A stretch of DNA of 64,000 nucleotides from Zygosaccharomyces rouxii (GCF_000026365.1 NC_012990.1:310001-374000); one strand, 5' to 3'; positions 40,421-51,522 are shown, counted from the first letter of the stretch. Made by a program: numbers and translations. The notes: generated by a model from the letters alone, not told the origin.

Positions 40421-43400
40421 ATGGCTAAGCAGAAAAATACGCCCAAGGCAACTAATAAATTCAGATATGCCTCTTTCAAGGATAAGATCGATGACTTAAA
40501 AATTGAACCAGTGAGGAATCTGGCAACAAGAGCGCATGATTATGTTGAAACTTCCCACTTTTTTGCATCATTTGAGCACTGGAGAGAAATTAATTTGAGT
40601 TCAAGCTTTACTAGTTTTGCGGGAGATGTTGAAAATATTGTACAGACATTACCTCAGATTCTTTATCATGAGGAAACAATTTTGAGCACTCTTTTACATT
40701 ATATCGACAGACATGAGCCTTTATCATTGCAACCTCTTTTGGATCTTCTGGCGCAGTTTTGCCATGATTTGGGTCCAGATTTTTTGAAGTTTTATGAAAG
40801 ATCTGTCAACTCTATGGTGAGCCTTCTCGAGGCTGCAGTTAGCTTTGAATCCTCTGATGTATTTGAATGGACTTTCAATTGTTTGGCATATATTTTCAAA
40901 TATCTATCCAGATATCTGACGGAAGATTTGGTGCCGACTTTTAATCTACTGTTCCCATTATTGTCACATTCAAAAACGTACCTTTCCAGGTTCTCAGCAG
41001 AGGCAATGTCCTTTTTAATTCGTAAATCCAACTTAAAAAATTTGGTGGGATTCGTTTCCTTTGCCTTTAAAAAGCTAGTTGAAGTGGAAGAAGCTAATTT
41101 CTACGATGGGCTTTTGGCTCTTTTCACAGAGGCACTGGTATCGACTCAAGAAGCGCTGCATTCCAAATGTAGGTCTATTTTGGATATTTTCATTGGAGAA
41201 GCTTTGGCGACAAGTTCTGATAGATCGGGAAGCCTTCTATGTGACTTATGGATTAATCTTGCCAGACATGCTTCATTTGACAATTTACAGCCTGTCTTTG
41301 AGAGTGTGGTCAACAAGTTACAAAATGTTATCGATGCAAATAATATGAACCAAGCAACAAAGATTATTACAACTATATCATTTGCGGAAAGCGGTAAGAA
41401 AGTTGGTAACTGGACGTCAGTAGTGGAGTTAGTAAAAGTAATAATCTCTCAAAAAGATAGGTCCAAACTAAGTCCCCAAACGCTGGCATTTTTATTTATG
41501 GTTTTACTTCGTAATTGTGATATCAAAAATCTGACACATTTCCATAAAAAATTGTATGAGTTCTACCTGGATGAATATCCTGATTATTTTACTGGATTTT
41601 TTAAGGCATCAGTAGATTTTACGGCTGATAGGGTTTATTCTTTTAATGGAAACAGGTACCTACAGCAGTACCTGAATAAGCATTGGTCTACACACCAAGA
41701 ACAGATTAGTTTATTTCTTTTGCAATCTAGCGATGATTCCGATGCTAATAGGAAATTGGTCGTCAAGACACCAGATGAATTTGCAAGATCGATTTTAGAA
41801 TCATTGAAAGTTTACGGTAAACATATTTCCGATGATGGTTTATTCGAGGTATGTCAAGGCAGTATACTACTGTCGAGGTCTCAAGAAAAGAATGAAGATG
41901 TACTTATTCCGGTACTTGAAAATATTTTGAATGCTTCGTCTCCAGTAACAGATTTTAAGAAGGATGTGTTGGGGTACGTACTGGATGCTCTGCAGCCTTC
42001 GGATCAAGAAACTCACTACCAGCTTTTAAATGATACTCTACAGCAGCTAGAAAGTTATAGAGACAGTCTGGTTTTCATTAAGAGCTTAAATAAATACCTG
42101 CTTGGATTAGGGAAAGGGCCCAAATTGGGAAAATATTTGAGTGGACTGGATGATTATATTAGAATTCTTTCTGAAAATTTGACCTTACCTGACAAGGCAC
42201 TTCGTTATGAGACTTTGAAACTAATTACTACTTTGATGGAAGTACAAGAAAAAGAGGTACCGCAACTTCTCAATGATTGTAAAATCATAGAAGAAATCCC
42301 TTTGACGTTATTAAATGCCCGTGATTTAAGTATAAGGATCAGAAATATGGGATCAACCTTTGCGAAGGTAGAATCAGGAAGTATTATAACGTCTTTGTTT
42401 TTCAAATTTCTGTTTGGTCTGTTGACTATAAGGTTTTCCCCTGTCTGGGAAGGTGTTTATGAAGTAATTTCCAATGCTTATGGTAAAGATCAACAATTAG
42501 TTTGGGACCTCATCAAGCGATTTCTTGATGCACCCGATGATCACCATTGCTTAACTTATTATGATGATTTTATGGTTGGTGAAGCGGACATCGATCGTTG
42601 GAATGTGAGAGCGGTGAGACTCCATGAGATATTAGAATCCTTTTCTAACACATGGTCAGGTTATTGTTTTTCTAAATCAACAATTGTAGAAACAATGAAA
42701 GCAAGAAGAGCAAATTTAGATTATCCCGGTCAACTCAGAAACCAAACTTTAAAGTTGATGCTTTTGGTTCCACAATTTGTTGAGCGCCATTCAAGAGATA
42801 TAATACCGTACTTATTCAATCAAGATGAATCTACGGAAATTTTTGGGCTTCAAGAAGAGAAACGAGGTGATTTGGGTTCTGCAGCTAGGTGGACGGAGGC
42901 TGATAGAAATTTGCTGTTAAAAGTAATTGGAAAATTCAAGAACATGAAATCTATCTATAGGTTCCAAGAGGTCCATGATAGGCTAATGCTTTTGTTGGGA
43001 AGTAGAAACACAGAAGTACAGAAATTAGCTTTTGAAGCACTTCTAGGATACCATGATTCTGTGCTCACAAAATATCGCGACAATTTAAGAAATTTGCTTG
43101 ACGATACACTATTTAAGGATGAGCTCCTTAATTTAATTTCTACAGGGGACTCAAAACTTATCGAAGACCAGGATGAGCCTCAGTTGATGCCTTACGTCGT
43201 GAGAATATTCTTTGGTCGTGCTCAGACACCTGGTACCAGTGGAATAAAGAAGGGTAGGAAACATGCGGTTATCTCAATGTTGCCCAATTTACGAGATGAA
43301 TATATTGTAGAATTTTTGAAATTGGGTAGTGGTAAGTTTAATTATCAGTACTTCTTCGAAAATGGACGGATTATAGAAGATTCAGAGGTAACGGCAACCA

Positions 43401-46400
43401 CATTGCGCCGAATGCTAGGTTTCGTTAATATTGTCGACTATGCTTTGGGAGTTTTGGCTTCAGGTTATCCCAAAGTCATGGCAACGACAGTTCGCCCACT
43501 TATCTACACTATTCACATGTCTTATCATGTTTCTAATGTGGAAGAGAAGGAACCTTACATGGCTAAACTTGCAGCTAATCTAAGACAGCAATCAATGAAA
43601 TGTTTGAATAATTTGTTTCAATATTTGGGGACATCTTCGGTGCTGAACGAATTTATTGAAGAAATCTGTGATATCGTTGTCATGCCTCGTATCGAAAAGT
43701 TCGAGAATGAGAACTTGCAACAGCCCTCTTCAACCTTGCGAATGATTTCATCCTGGTCAACTGTAGGTGAACTTTATCCCTTCCTTTACTTTAACGATTA
43801 TGCTTCTCCGTCCGCTATGATGAGGGTACTGTCTAATCCAAATGCTAAGGAATCGGTTGTGGGTGTGATATTAGAAGCTGCCAACAATATCGTGACAAAC
43901 CCAGTAAACACCGATGAATATGCGGATTTGGTGACAATTGTTGCCGCCAACTGCTTGCGAGTGTTGCCAACATTGTATAAGAAAATTACTAATCCGGAGA
44001 TCGTCTCGACTTCTATTGATCTTTTGTTAAATTTGGTTTACGCCGGTTATCTGCAGGATAATGAAACCAGAAAATACTTGGTAGATTCTTTCAACCATAT
44101 TATCAGGGATGCGTTCAAAGGAGTTAGCAAAAAAGACGTGATTAAAGTTTTACAGGTTTTAGCTGCACTGTTGAAGGATTACGACTGCGATTGGGACGAC
44201 GTTAAGGATCTGTTTGAAGCGGTAAGTGGCCTACACGCAAAATATAGTGAAAAGCAGTTGAAGGAGCCTCTCAACGATGTTTTTGCAAGTTTTGCTTGCA
44301 GATTTCCTGACTTGCAAAAGCTATCGAACCTTCTATCAGACCTCAACTCGTTTTCTTCCAAGCATATGCTGGAATACGACTTTCCAAGGATTTTATCTGC
44401 TTTTAAACAGTTTCATGAAGTGGGTTATAGAGAATATTCAGAAAAACAATGGCTGCCAATACTGTTCACCTGTATGTTGTATATCAATGATGAAGAGGAA
44501 CTTGCCATTAGGACAAATGCTTCTCACACCTTCTGCAAATTTTTCGATTATCTCAACGAAAAGCCTTCGCCTGATGCCGCCGACGAAGCAGTCAAAATTT
44601 TGAAAAGGTTGATCTTACCTCACTTACGTTCCGGGTTAAGAAGAACATCAGAGGTTATACAAGCTGAACATATTTCAGTCCTTTCTTACATTGTGAGTAC
44701 CGGGAAGTATTTTACTGATTTAGACGATTTGCGAGTTCTCCTTTACAACGGGGACGTCGAAGCCAATTTTTTCGTCAATGTTGTTCATATACAACTTCAT
44801 CGTCGTTTAAGAGCTGTGAGAAGATTGAGAGAGCATGGCCACGAATTGTCTGGTTCCAGTATTTCAAACTATCTGATCCCTATTGTTGAACATTATGTGT
44901 TTTCTAAAGAGGAAAAATTCAGAAACATTGGTAATGAGGTCCTCGTTACTATTGGTGTTTTGGCTAACTTTCTGTCTTGGAGTCAGTACAAAGGCTTGTT
45001 GAGACGCTATATTTACTTCTTAAAGTCAAGGCCAGATAACTTGAAAGAGTCAGTCAATTTGATTACTCAATTGTCTTCTGCTTTAAAAAATTCATTATGT
45101 TATTGTAGACATAAGTTTAACAGTGAAGTGGTGCTGAAGAAATTTCCAATCGAATTGGAGGAACCTGATAATTTTGTAACCGAAGAGATTTATCCTAAAC
45201 TTACGAGTGTTTTGCAGGTTCGAGACAATGAAACGGCAGTGGCTAGAATTCCGCTCTCGGAGGCGCTGGTGAACTTTGTTATTGGTTTGGATGAGGTAAA
45301 GCTTGTAAGCTTGCTTCCAGGTACTTTAACTAGTCTGTGTCAAATATTGAGGAGCAGATCAGAAGAATTGCGTGATGCTGTAAGGAAAACTTTAGCGGAA
45401 GTTAGCAAGATTCTAGGTGCAGAATATCTGCCATTTATTCTAAAGGAACTAATTTCTGCTCTGAGGAGGGGCTCACAAGTCCACGTTTTAAGTTTCACTG
45501 TTCACCATGTGTTGAAAACTTTGGAGGCTGCTTTAAAACCATCAGACCTGGATAACTCTTCTCAATTGTTGGTCAATGTTATCATGGAGGATATCTTTGG
45601 TTTTGCTGGGGAGGAAAAGGAGTCTGATAATTACCACACTACTATGAAGGAAATTAAAGTTAGTAGAAGCTATGACACAGCTGAAATGCTTACTTCCAAC
45701 ATATCCCTACCTTTTTTTTACACCGTTTTGAACCCTGTGAAGGCGCTTCTTTTAGAAAGGATGAATTTGAAAAGTCAAAATAAGTTGAATGAATTATTGA
45801 GAAAATATGCCTTGGGTTTGAACCGCAATGTACAAGCTGCTTCCACTGAGGTTCTAGGTCTATGTTATGAAATCTTTGAACAGTCTGAGACAGTGAAGAA
45901 GCATACAAAGAGCAATAGACCTTTGGTCAGTGAAAACGAAGAGTTCTTCCTAATCAACCTCAATGCCAAAAGTGGGAGAGTTGAGAACGAGACTTCCTTG
46001 TTAAATACAACCTTGCAGAAATTTTCGTTGGATCTGCTGCGTACTGTAATAACCAGGCATCGTTCCCTTCTCGAGGTTAAATATCTGGAGGGATTTATGC
46101 CCCTGTTAAAGTCATGTGTGACTTCAGAAAATGAGGACGTGCTAACTATTGCGTTGAGAGTTTTGCTGGTTATGGTAAAGCTAGAGTTCCCCGAGAGTTC
46201 GGAGAGTATTTTCGCAAATTGTGCCAGAAGGGTTCTGAATATAATCAAGGATTCTCCTTCTACATCCAGTGAGGTCTGCCAAGTGGGCTTAAAATTTTTG
46301 TCTGCAGTTATCCGTCATAAGAATATCAAACTCAAAGATTCTGCTCTAAGTTATGTTTTGGGAAGAGTTTTGCCGGATTTGAATGAACCAAATAAACAGG

Positions 46401-47890
46401 GTTTAGCATTCAATTTCGTTAAAGCATTGGTTTACAAGCATATCCAATTACCAGAACTATATGATGTCATCGATACTGTTCGCCAGATCATGGTTACAAA
46501 CCACTCTAAAGAAATCAGGGATGTTTCGAGAAGTGTTTATTATCAATTTTTGATGGAATATGATCAAAGTAAAGGACGTTTAGAGAAGCAATTTAAATTC
46601 ATGGTTGACAATTTGCAGTATCCATCTCAGGATGGTAGACAATCAGTGATGGAATTGATCAACCTAATTGTGAATAAGGCTAATTCTGTTTTGTTGTCCA
46701 AGTTATCCTCATCTTTCTTTGTGGCTTTGGCGAATGTTTTCTTTAATGACGATGCTCCTCGTTGTCGTGAGATGGCCTCTTTATTGCTATCCAAACTGTT
46801 ATCAAAATTGGATCCTGAGAGTTTGACGACTGTGGAAAAATATATCACTGCATGGTTAAAACAAGTTCAAAATGTTACTTTCATGAACCTCGGTTTGAGA
46901 GTGTATAAAGTTTATTTGACGAGTATTGGTTTAGAACATAACGCTGCTCTGGATGAACTTGCCATGAATCGTGTCAAAACCATTATCTCCAACACTGACG
47001 TGGGATCCGAATCACAATGGGATCTCGTCTATTCTGCATTGAATCTGTTTATTGCATATGTTGAACGGTCAGAAAAGAGCTTCGGTGTAGCATTCCGCAT
47101 CACTTGGGATAAGGTTATAGGTTGTATTTTGTATCCTCATCTGTGGGTCCGTCAATCAGCTTCACGTCTTGTTAATTTATTAGTGAACAACCTCGACAAA
47201 TTCGAGAAGAAGTTTACTGATTTAGAAGTTCAAAACGTTGTTAGCAGAACTATGCGTCAACTGGGGGCACCAACGGTTCCTGAAAGTTTGGCTGCTATCT
47301 CCGTCAAAACGTTGATGAAAGTAGCTATGAGATGGAAAGAGAATAATGTACCATTCGTCCTTAAAGAATCAGACAATGCTCAAGAGGTCCATTACTCTAG
47401 TGCTCTCGATTATATGATCGTCAGAGCAGGTGCTATCATTAGAAGTGAAGAAAATCCTGCGGATTCCTTTATGAGTAAAAAATCATGCATTCAACTACTG
47501 GCGCTATTGGTACAGATTTTGGATGAAAATCAACTTGTTGAAGAATCTGAAAAAATTATCATGTCATTGTTCAATTATTTGGAGCAAGGAGCCGGTGATG
47601 GGTTGAACGAAGAACAACAAGAATTGGGTAATCTTGCTCAAGAATGTTTGCAAATTTTGGAATCCAAGATAAGTGTTTCTGATTTTACCCAGGCTTATGC
47701 TAATGTCAAGCACAATGTTTTGACTAGACGTCAAGAAAGAAAAGCTAAAAGGGCAGTGTTGGCCGTTAAAGCTCCTGACGTTGCCGCTCAAAAGAAGATT
47801 AAAAAGCATGTTAGATCAAGAGAAAAGCGTAAACATGAAAGGGATGAACATGGTTTTTACCAAAGAAAGAATAAGAAGAAGAGAATGTAA
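40421..47890 (+). CDS. UTP20: Small-subunit processome component Utp20
   Basis: At 2489 aa this is the longest gene in the window, nearly identical in length to S. cerevisiae Utp20 (2493 aa) and collinear throughout. It is an alpha-helical HEAT/ARM-type repeat solenoid with no catalytic motif. The C-terminus is strongly basic (RSREKRKHERDEHG and a final Lys/Arg cluster), consistent with nucleolar RNA association. Utp20 belongs to the U3 snoRNP processome needed for 18S rRNA production. Particularly conserved stretches include NHSKEIRDVSRSVYYQF in the C-terminal third. The start is ATG 40421; upstream codons in frame contain only a TTG. Confidence 0.97.
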   Translation: MAKQKNTPKATNKFRYASFKDKIDDLKIEPVRNLATRAHDYVETSHFFASFEHWREINLSSSFTSFAGDVENIVQTLPQILYHEETILSTLLHYIDRHEPLSLQPLLDLLAQFCHDLGPDFLKFYERSVNSMVSLLEAAVSFESSDVFEWTFNCLAYIFKYLSRYLTEDLVPTFNLLFPLLSHSKTYLSRFSAEAMSFLIRKSNLKNLVGFVSFAFKKLVEVEEANFYDGLLALFTEALVSTQEALHSKCRSILDIFIGEALATSSDRSGSLLCDLWINLARHASFDNLQPVFESVVNKLQNVIDANNMNQATKIITTISFAESGKKVGNWTSVVELVKVIISQKDRSKLSPQTLAFLFMVLLRNCDIKNLTHFHKKLYEFYLDEYPDYFTGFFKASVDFTADRVYSFNGNRYLQQYLNKHWSTHQEQISLFLLQSSDDSDANRKLVVKTPDEFARSILESLKVYGKHISDDGLFEVCQGSILLSRSQEKNEDVLIPVLENILNASSPVTDFKKDVLGYVLDALQPSDQETHYQLLNDTLQQLESYRDSLVFIKSLNKYLLGLGKGPKLGKYLSGLDDYIRILSENLTLPDKALRYETLKLITTLMEVQEKEVPQLLNDCKIIEEIPLTLLNARDLSIRIRNMGSTFAKVESGSIITSLFFKFLFGLLTIRFSPVWEGVYEVISNAYGKDQQLVWDLIKRFLDAPDDHHCLTYYDDFMVGEADIDRWNVRAVRLHEILESFSNTWSGYCFSKSTIVETMKARRANLDYPGQLRNQTLKLMLLVPQFVERHSRDIIPYLFNQDESTEIFGLQEEKRGDLGSAARWTEADRNLLLKVIGKFKNMKSIYRFQEVHDRLMLLLGSRNTEVQKLAFEALLGYHDSVLTKYRDNLRNLLDDTLFKDELLNLISTGDSKLIEDQDEPQLMPYVVRIFFGRAQTPGTSGIKKGRKHAVISMLPNLRDEYIVEFLKLGSGKFNYQYFFENGRIIEDSEVTATTLRRMLGFVNIVDYALGVLASGYPKVMATTVRPLIYTIHMSYHVSNVEEKEPYMAKLAANLRQQSMKCLNNLFQYLGTSSVLNEFIEEICDIVVMPRIEKFENENLQQPSSTLRMISSWSTVGELYPFLYFNDYASPSAMMRVLSNPNAKESVVGVILEAANNIVTNPVNTDEYADLVTIVAANCLRVLPTLYKKITNPEIVSTSIDLLLNLVYAGYLQDNETRKYLVDSFNHIIRDAFKGVSKKDVIKVLQVLAALLKDYDCDWDDVKDLFEAVSGLHAKYSEKQLKEPLNDVFASFACRFPDLQKLSNLLSDLNSFSSKHMLEYDFPRILSAFKQFHEVGYREYSEKQWLPILFTCMLYINDEEELAIRTNASHTFCKFFDYLNEKPSPDAADEAVKILKRLILPHLRSGLRRTSEVIQAEHISVLSYIVSTGKYFTDLDDLRVLLYNGDVEANFFVNVVHIQLHRRLRAVRRLREHGHELSGSSISNYLIPIVEHYVFSKEEKFRNIGNEVLVTIGVLANFLSWSQYKGLLRRYIYFLKSRPDNLKESVNLITQLSSALKNSLCYCRHKFNSEVVLKKFPIELEEPDNFVTEEIYPKLTSVLQVRDNETAVARIPLSEALVNFVIGLDEVKLVSLLPGTLTSLCQILRSRSEELRDAVRKTLAEVSKILGAEYLPFILKELISALRRGSQVHVLSFTVHHVLKTLEAALKPSDLDNSSQLLVNVIMEDIFGFAGEEKESDNYHTTMKEIKVSRSYDTAEMLTSNISLPFFYTVLNPVKALLLERMNLKSQNKLNELLRKYALGLNRNVQAASTEVLGLCYEIFEQSETVKKHTKSNRPLVSENEEFFLINLNAKSGRVENETSLLNTTLQKFSLDLLRTVITRHRSLLEVKYLEGFMPLLKSCVTSENEDVLTIALRVLLVMVKLEFPESSESIFANCARRVLNIIKDSPSTSSEVCQVGLKFLSAVIRHKNIKLKDSALSYVLGRVLPDLNEPNKQGLAFNFVKALVYKHIQLPELYDVIDTVRQIMVTNHSKEIRDVSRSVYYQFLMEYDQSKGRLEKQFKFMVDNLQYPSQDGRQSVMELINLIVNKANSVLLSKLSSSFFVALANVFFNDDAPRCREMASLLLSKLLSKLDPESLTTVEKYITAWLKQVQNVTFMNLGLRVYKVYLTSIGLEHNAALDELAMNRVKTIISNTDVGSESQWDLVYSALNLFIAYVERSEKSFGVAFRITWDKVIGCILYPHLWVRQSASRLVNLLVNNLDKFEKKFTDLEVQNVVSRTMRQLGAPTVPESLAAISVKTLMKVAMRWKENNVPFVLKESDNAQEVHYSSALDYMIVRAGAIIRSEENPADSFMSKKSCIQLLALLVQILDENQLVEESEKIIMSLFNYLEQGAGDGLNEEQQELGNLAQECLQILESKISVSDFTQAYANVKHNVLTRRQERKAKRAVLAVKAPDVAAQKKIKKHVRSREKRKHERDEHGFYQRKNKKKRM

Positions 47891-48061
47891 GATATCAATG
47901 CTCTAAAAATGATGATATAATGGTGTATATAATTTTTTGTGTGATTCAAAGTAAAAAAAGATTATAGATTTAATATTATAGTACATGGAAAAAATAAAAA
48001 TGAAGGCTCTCTCTTAATGAGTTTATCATATTTTTGTTTTGTCTGGTAGAACTCTTTAGTA

Positions 48062-48868
48062 TTAGATTTCACTCGTGGGTATATCAGCCATTTCCTCATC
48101 GTTATCACCATCTTCATCTAATTGAGTAATCTCAGATTCCGGCTCACGCTGGTCTTCTTCTTCTTCTTCATCTTCTTCACCTTCGTCTTCTTCCGCTTCA
48201 CCTTCACCTTCACCTTCACCTTCACCTTCACCTTCACCTTCACCTTCACCTTCACCTTCACCTTCCTCTTCTTCGTCATCATCCTCATGTTTCGGACCTT
48301 CTCTACCATTTTCAGGTTCATCACCTTCATATTCTTCATCATGATCCTTTGCATGATCAGGATCATTTTCATTGTCATGATCATTCTTCATTGAGTATAT
48401 TTCCATCTCTTTTTGGTACCTTTCCCTATCTTCAGTATACAATTTATAATAAGGTTTCCTATCTTGCTCATTTAAATTCTTCCATGCTTCGGTTAAATCT
48501 TTAGAAACATCTTGCGAACCCTGTTGTCTAACCTTTTCCTTATTCATTTCACAGAATAGCAGATAAGCATTCGTTGGTCTTTTGGGCATATTCGGATCTC
48601 TATCCTTTGCCTTTTGCCTTTTGCTCTTTGTTTTCTTTAATGGTTTTGTTAAAAGTTCTTTCTTGAAAGACTCTAACGTTGGTAATGGGTTCTCATAACG
48701 TAATTCTGGATCTAAATCAACTCTTGATTCTAGTCTTTCTAAAAGTACACTGTACTCAAGTTTCAGTCTTTTAACTGAAAGTCTTGTCCTTTGAATACCG
48801 AGTGCTAGAACTTCATTATTTTCCTTTAATTCATCAGCTTTACGTTTCAAATCATTATCATCAGACAT
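48062..48868 (-). CDS. NHP10: HMG-box subunit of INO80 (Nhp10)
   Basis: The 268-aa protein has an N-terminal coiled coil (about 5-50), a single HMG box (about 92-160, beginning PKRPTNAYLLF) and an unusually long acidic tail. The tail includes an 11-fold Gly-Glu dipeptide repeat encoded by a perfect hexanucleotide repeat, then Glu/Asp runs. S. cerevisiae Nhp10 is about 203 aa and lacks this expansion. Nhp10 is a module-forming subunit of the INO80 remodeller that binds DNA ends and linker DNA. The tail is the only anomaly; the reading frame is intact. The neighbour RMD1 diverges from it as in S. cerevisiae. Confidence 0.92.
   Translation of the reverse strand: MSDDNDLKRKADELKENNEVLALGIQRTRLSVKRLKLEYSVLLERLESRVDLDPELRYENPLPTLESFKKELLTKPLKKTKSKRQKAKDRDPNMPKRPTNAYLLFCEMNKEKVRQQGSQDVSKDLTEAWKNLNEQDRKPYYKLYTEDRERYQKEMEIYSMKNDHDNENDPDHAKDHDEEYEGDEPENGREGPKHEDDDEEEEGEGEGEGEGEGEGEGEGEGEGEAEEDEGEEDEEEEEDQREPESEITQLDEDGDNDEEMADIPTSEI
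48197..48262. repeat. Perfect (TTCACC)11 microsatellite within NHP10
   Basis: Eleven uninterrupted 6-bp units (66 bp) encode Gly-Glu repeats on the minus strand. Being a multiple of three, length changes keep frame. Expected to be polymorphic among strains. Confidence 0.95.
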
Positions 48869-49270
48869 TATACCATCAGATTATGAAGGGCGCCAATATC
48901 TTTACTACAACTTTATAATTTTATAACGTTATTTTCCTGGGAATTGAACCGCCAAATATGGAAGATCCTTATATCTATGCAAATATCAACTGGGAACTTA
49001 GAGACCTTTAAATAATGCAATTAGATCCTCTTATATTGAGAGAAATAATATGGGATAGAGGTGGGGCCTTTTATTCAAGGATAAACTTGTCTTGAATTGT
49101 TTGGTCACAAACGTTTTTTTCAATCTTAAAGCTGCTGTGTTCTTGACTTCGTCCGCCTTTTCGATGTTCGCACATTTTCGAAAGAGGGATGGAATGAATT
49201 GATGATCATGATCATGACAAGTTAAGTGCAAAATCAGGAAGCAACCTAAGTTAAGATTAAAAAGTGACTC
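48869..49270. other. Divergent NHP10/RMD1 promoter region
   Basis: 402 bp with AT-rich sequence and an inverted GATGATCATGATCATGA stretch at about 49200-49217. No gene or clear factor site is recognised. Confidence 0.4.
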
Positions 49271-50647
49271 ATGTCCAAGCAAGAGGAAGAACCGTTGTTG
49301 AAGCAAACCGGATCGACAGCTACCACTGGTGAAAATAGTAATAGTAATAATAATACTACATCAACGTCTGCAAAGTATAAGCCGAAGCCTAAGCCTAGGG
49401 GCAATGGAACCAAGAACGTTAGCAGTGAAAGTGGTGCTGATACCAATCTTGAAGTTGGTGTTAGACATGCCGATGATGTTAATGGTGGTGGAATCTACAA
49501 TGGTGAAGTGACGCAGGGATCGTTACGGGCACCTAATAAGCAAATAAGAACGGGCGCACAGAGGACATCTAGGACAGCACAAAAATTGAAATTATTACCA
49601 GAGGAACCGTTTCAACGAGATGAAGAGAGTCTGGATCTAAGAGATAGAGATGTATATTCACAGGTTAACAGGATTACGGATAAACCGGCGAGAAGAGATG
49701 CAGAAAAATTGGGTAAAAGTCACAGGCATTTACTACCGAGAGCAACTGCTTATTGTACCGCAAGTGGTTATTCAATGAGAGAATTAGTTAGATGGCTTAA
49801 AGAATGTAAAAAAATACATCACACCCATCCAAAATTATTTGACGAATGCATATATACACCTTTCATGTACAATGATTGGAGGGGTGACAAAAGATTTGAA
49901 CATGAAGACGTGATCAGACTCGATGACGAAGGTGGTGATATTAACGTTAGTGATAAACAACCGGATCTTTTCGTATTCGAATACGGTGTTGTTGTTCTTT
50001 GGGGGTTTACAGAAAGAGAGGAAAAGGCCTTCTTAAATGATATTGAAGGGTTCGAAAAGGAAAAATTAGCAGAAGAAGATGTTCAAATAGAGGAATTCAA
50101 CTATTATGTGACTCAAAGCTATCAACCAAGAATTTATAACGACTTTATCACCCTCAGAGATGCGTCAAATTATATGATAAAATTATCAATTTCTCATGCC
50201 ATTGCTCAAAGTGTTAAAATTTCACTATTTGAAGAATTGGTTGATAATACAATTGAAGATACTCAGGATATACCGCAAGAAATTGCATCTAGTGGTAAAG
50301 TTTCGATGAGTAAAGAAGACATTATGAAAAGTATCGGTGAATTATTCATCCTAAGGATAAACATTAATTTACATGGATCTGTATTAGATTCACCTGAAAT
50401 TATGTGGTCTGAACCACAACTAGAACCCATCTACCAAGCCACAAGAGGTTATTTGGAAATTAATCAACGTGTAGCTCTTTTAAATCAACGGTTGGAGGTC
50501 GTATCTGATTTATTACAGATGTTGAAAGAACAATTGGGTCATTCACATGAAGAATATTTAGAATTTATCGTCATTCTCTTGGTAGGTGTGGAAGTAATCA
50601 TATCTGTCGTGAATATTGCAGCAGATATATTAGCATCTAAATTCTGA
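49271..50647 (+). CDS. RMD1: DUF155 membrane protein Rmd1
   Basis: The 458-aa protein has a polar, Asn/Thr-rich N-terminus (1-150), a DUF155 (RMND1-type) domain (about 155-420, with the central LFVFEYGVVVLWGF) and one C-terminal transmembrane helix (about 436-455, IVILLVGVEVIISVV). It matches S. cerevisiae Rmd1 (430 aa), a cytoplasmic/vacuole-associated protein required for meiotic nuclear division whose biochemical activity is unknown. The gene is next to the H2A gene; in S. cerevisiae RMD1 is the last gene before CEN4, which fits the centromere found further right. Confidence 0.93.
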   Translation: MSKQEEEPLLKQTGSTATTGENSNSNNNTTSTSAKYKPKPKPRGNGTKNVSSESGADTNLEVGVRHADDVNGGGIYNGEVTQGSLRAPNKQIRTGAQRTSRTAQKLKLLPEEPFQRDEESLDLRDRDVYSQVNRITDKPARRDAEKLGKSHRHLLPRATAYCTASGYSMRELVRWLKECKKIHHTHPKLFDECIYTPFMYNDWRGDKRFEHEDVIRLDDEGGDINVSDKQPDLFVFEYGVVVLWGFTEREEKAFLNDIEGFEKEKLAEEDVQIEEFNYYVTQSYQPRIYNDFITLRDASNYMIKLSISHAIAQSVKISLFEELVDNTIEDTQDIPQEIASSGKVSMSKEDIMKSIGELFILRININLHGSVLDSPEIMWSEPQLEPIYQATRGYLEINQRVALLNQRLEVVSDLLQMLKEQLGHSHEEYLEFIVILLVGVEVIISVVNIAADILASKF

Positions 50648-50791
50648 CCAAATAAATAATGTGCGCATTAATATGTTTACGATATATTGTTTTTTCATTT
50701 AAAAAACTACTAAAATACAAACTCAGTTACCAACTGCAACTGCAAACCCGAATTCATGTCTTTGACCTTTTATTTCGTTCTTATCGAACCC

Positions 50792-51190
50792 TTATAGTTC
50801 CTGAGAAGCCTTACCAGGTTTAGCGGTCTTCTTAGGCAACAAGTTTTGGTGAATGTTAGGCAAAACACCACCTTGAGCAATTGTCACATTACCCAATAAC
50901 TTGTTCAATTCATCATCATTTCTGATAGCCAATTGCAAATGTCTTGGAATGATTCTGGTCTTTTTGTTATCCCTAGCGGCATTACCAGCCAATTCCAAAA
51001 TTTCTGCAGCCAAATATTCCAAGACAGCAGTCATGTAAACTGGTGCACCTGAACCAACTCTTTGAGCATAGTTACCCTTTCTCAACAATCTGTGAACTCT
51101 ACCGACTGGAAAGGTCAAACCTGCCTTTGCAGATCTAGATTGAGAAGCCTTTGCGGCAGAACCTGCCTTACCACCTTTACCACCAGACAT
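50792..51190 (-). CDS. HTA1: Histone H2A
   Basis: The 132-aa canonical H2A matches S. cerevisiae H2A in length, with the usual acidic patch and docking domain. The C-terminus is SQEL, so the DNA-damage phosphorylation site (gamma-H2A serine) is present. Strong codon bias fits massive S-phase expression. It is divergently transcribed with H2B (653-bp interval). The locus occupies the position of HTA2/HTB2 in S. cerevisiae, to the centromere's left; the symbol is generic as this species' copy number is unknown. Confidence 0.97.
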   Translation of the reverse strand: MSGGKGGKAGSAAKASQSRSAKAGLTFPVGRVHRLLRKGNYAQRVGSGAPVYMTAVLEYLAAEILELAGNAARDNKKTRIIPRHLQLAIRNDDELNKLLGNVTIAQGGVLPNIHQNLLPKKTAKPGKASQEL

Positions 51191-51418
51191 TTTTTTATTA
51201 CTTTGTTGATCTAATACTTGTGTCGAGAGAGTAAAGTTGGAAGATTTTGGAGCATATTACTCAATCAATTAACAACCTCTGACCTTTTATACAATTACAA
51301 TTACGCGAAAAGGGTTAGGAAGATAATTTACGATTTATTTCATTATTGGGACGCGATAGCCGCTAGAAACATTACGTTGCTCTACGCAATTCCTCTACGA
51401 CCTATTTGAACGATTACA

Positions 51419-51522
51419 GTTCTCATTTTTTCGCAAATTGCGAAATTTTTGGCACTAACAAAAAGAAGACCCGTTCGGACGTTTTCTCACCTTTTACTAT
51501 GGCACCGTTCTCAGACTTTCGC
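51419..51522 (+). promoter_or_regulatory. Histone UAS (Spt10-type) elements between H2A and H2B
   Basis: Three same-orientation 16-bp matches to RTTC-N7-TTCNC occur at 51419-51434, 51473-51488 and 51507-51522. Each starts GTTC and ends TTCGC or TTCTC, with the fifth consensus base (C) replaced by T or G. Spt10 binds such repeats in histone promoters and drives S-phase transcription. A TATA box (TATATAAAAG) for H2B lies near 51736-51745. The rest of the 653-bp interval has no gene; a 63-codon frame at 51218-51409 is judged fortuitous. Confidence 0.6.
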
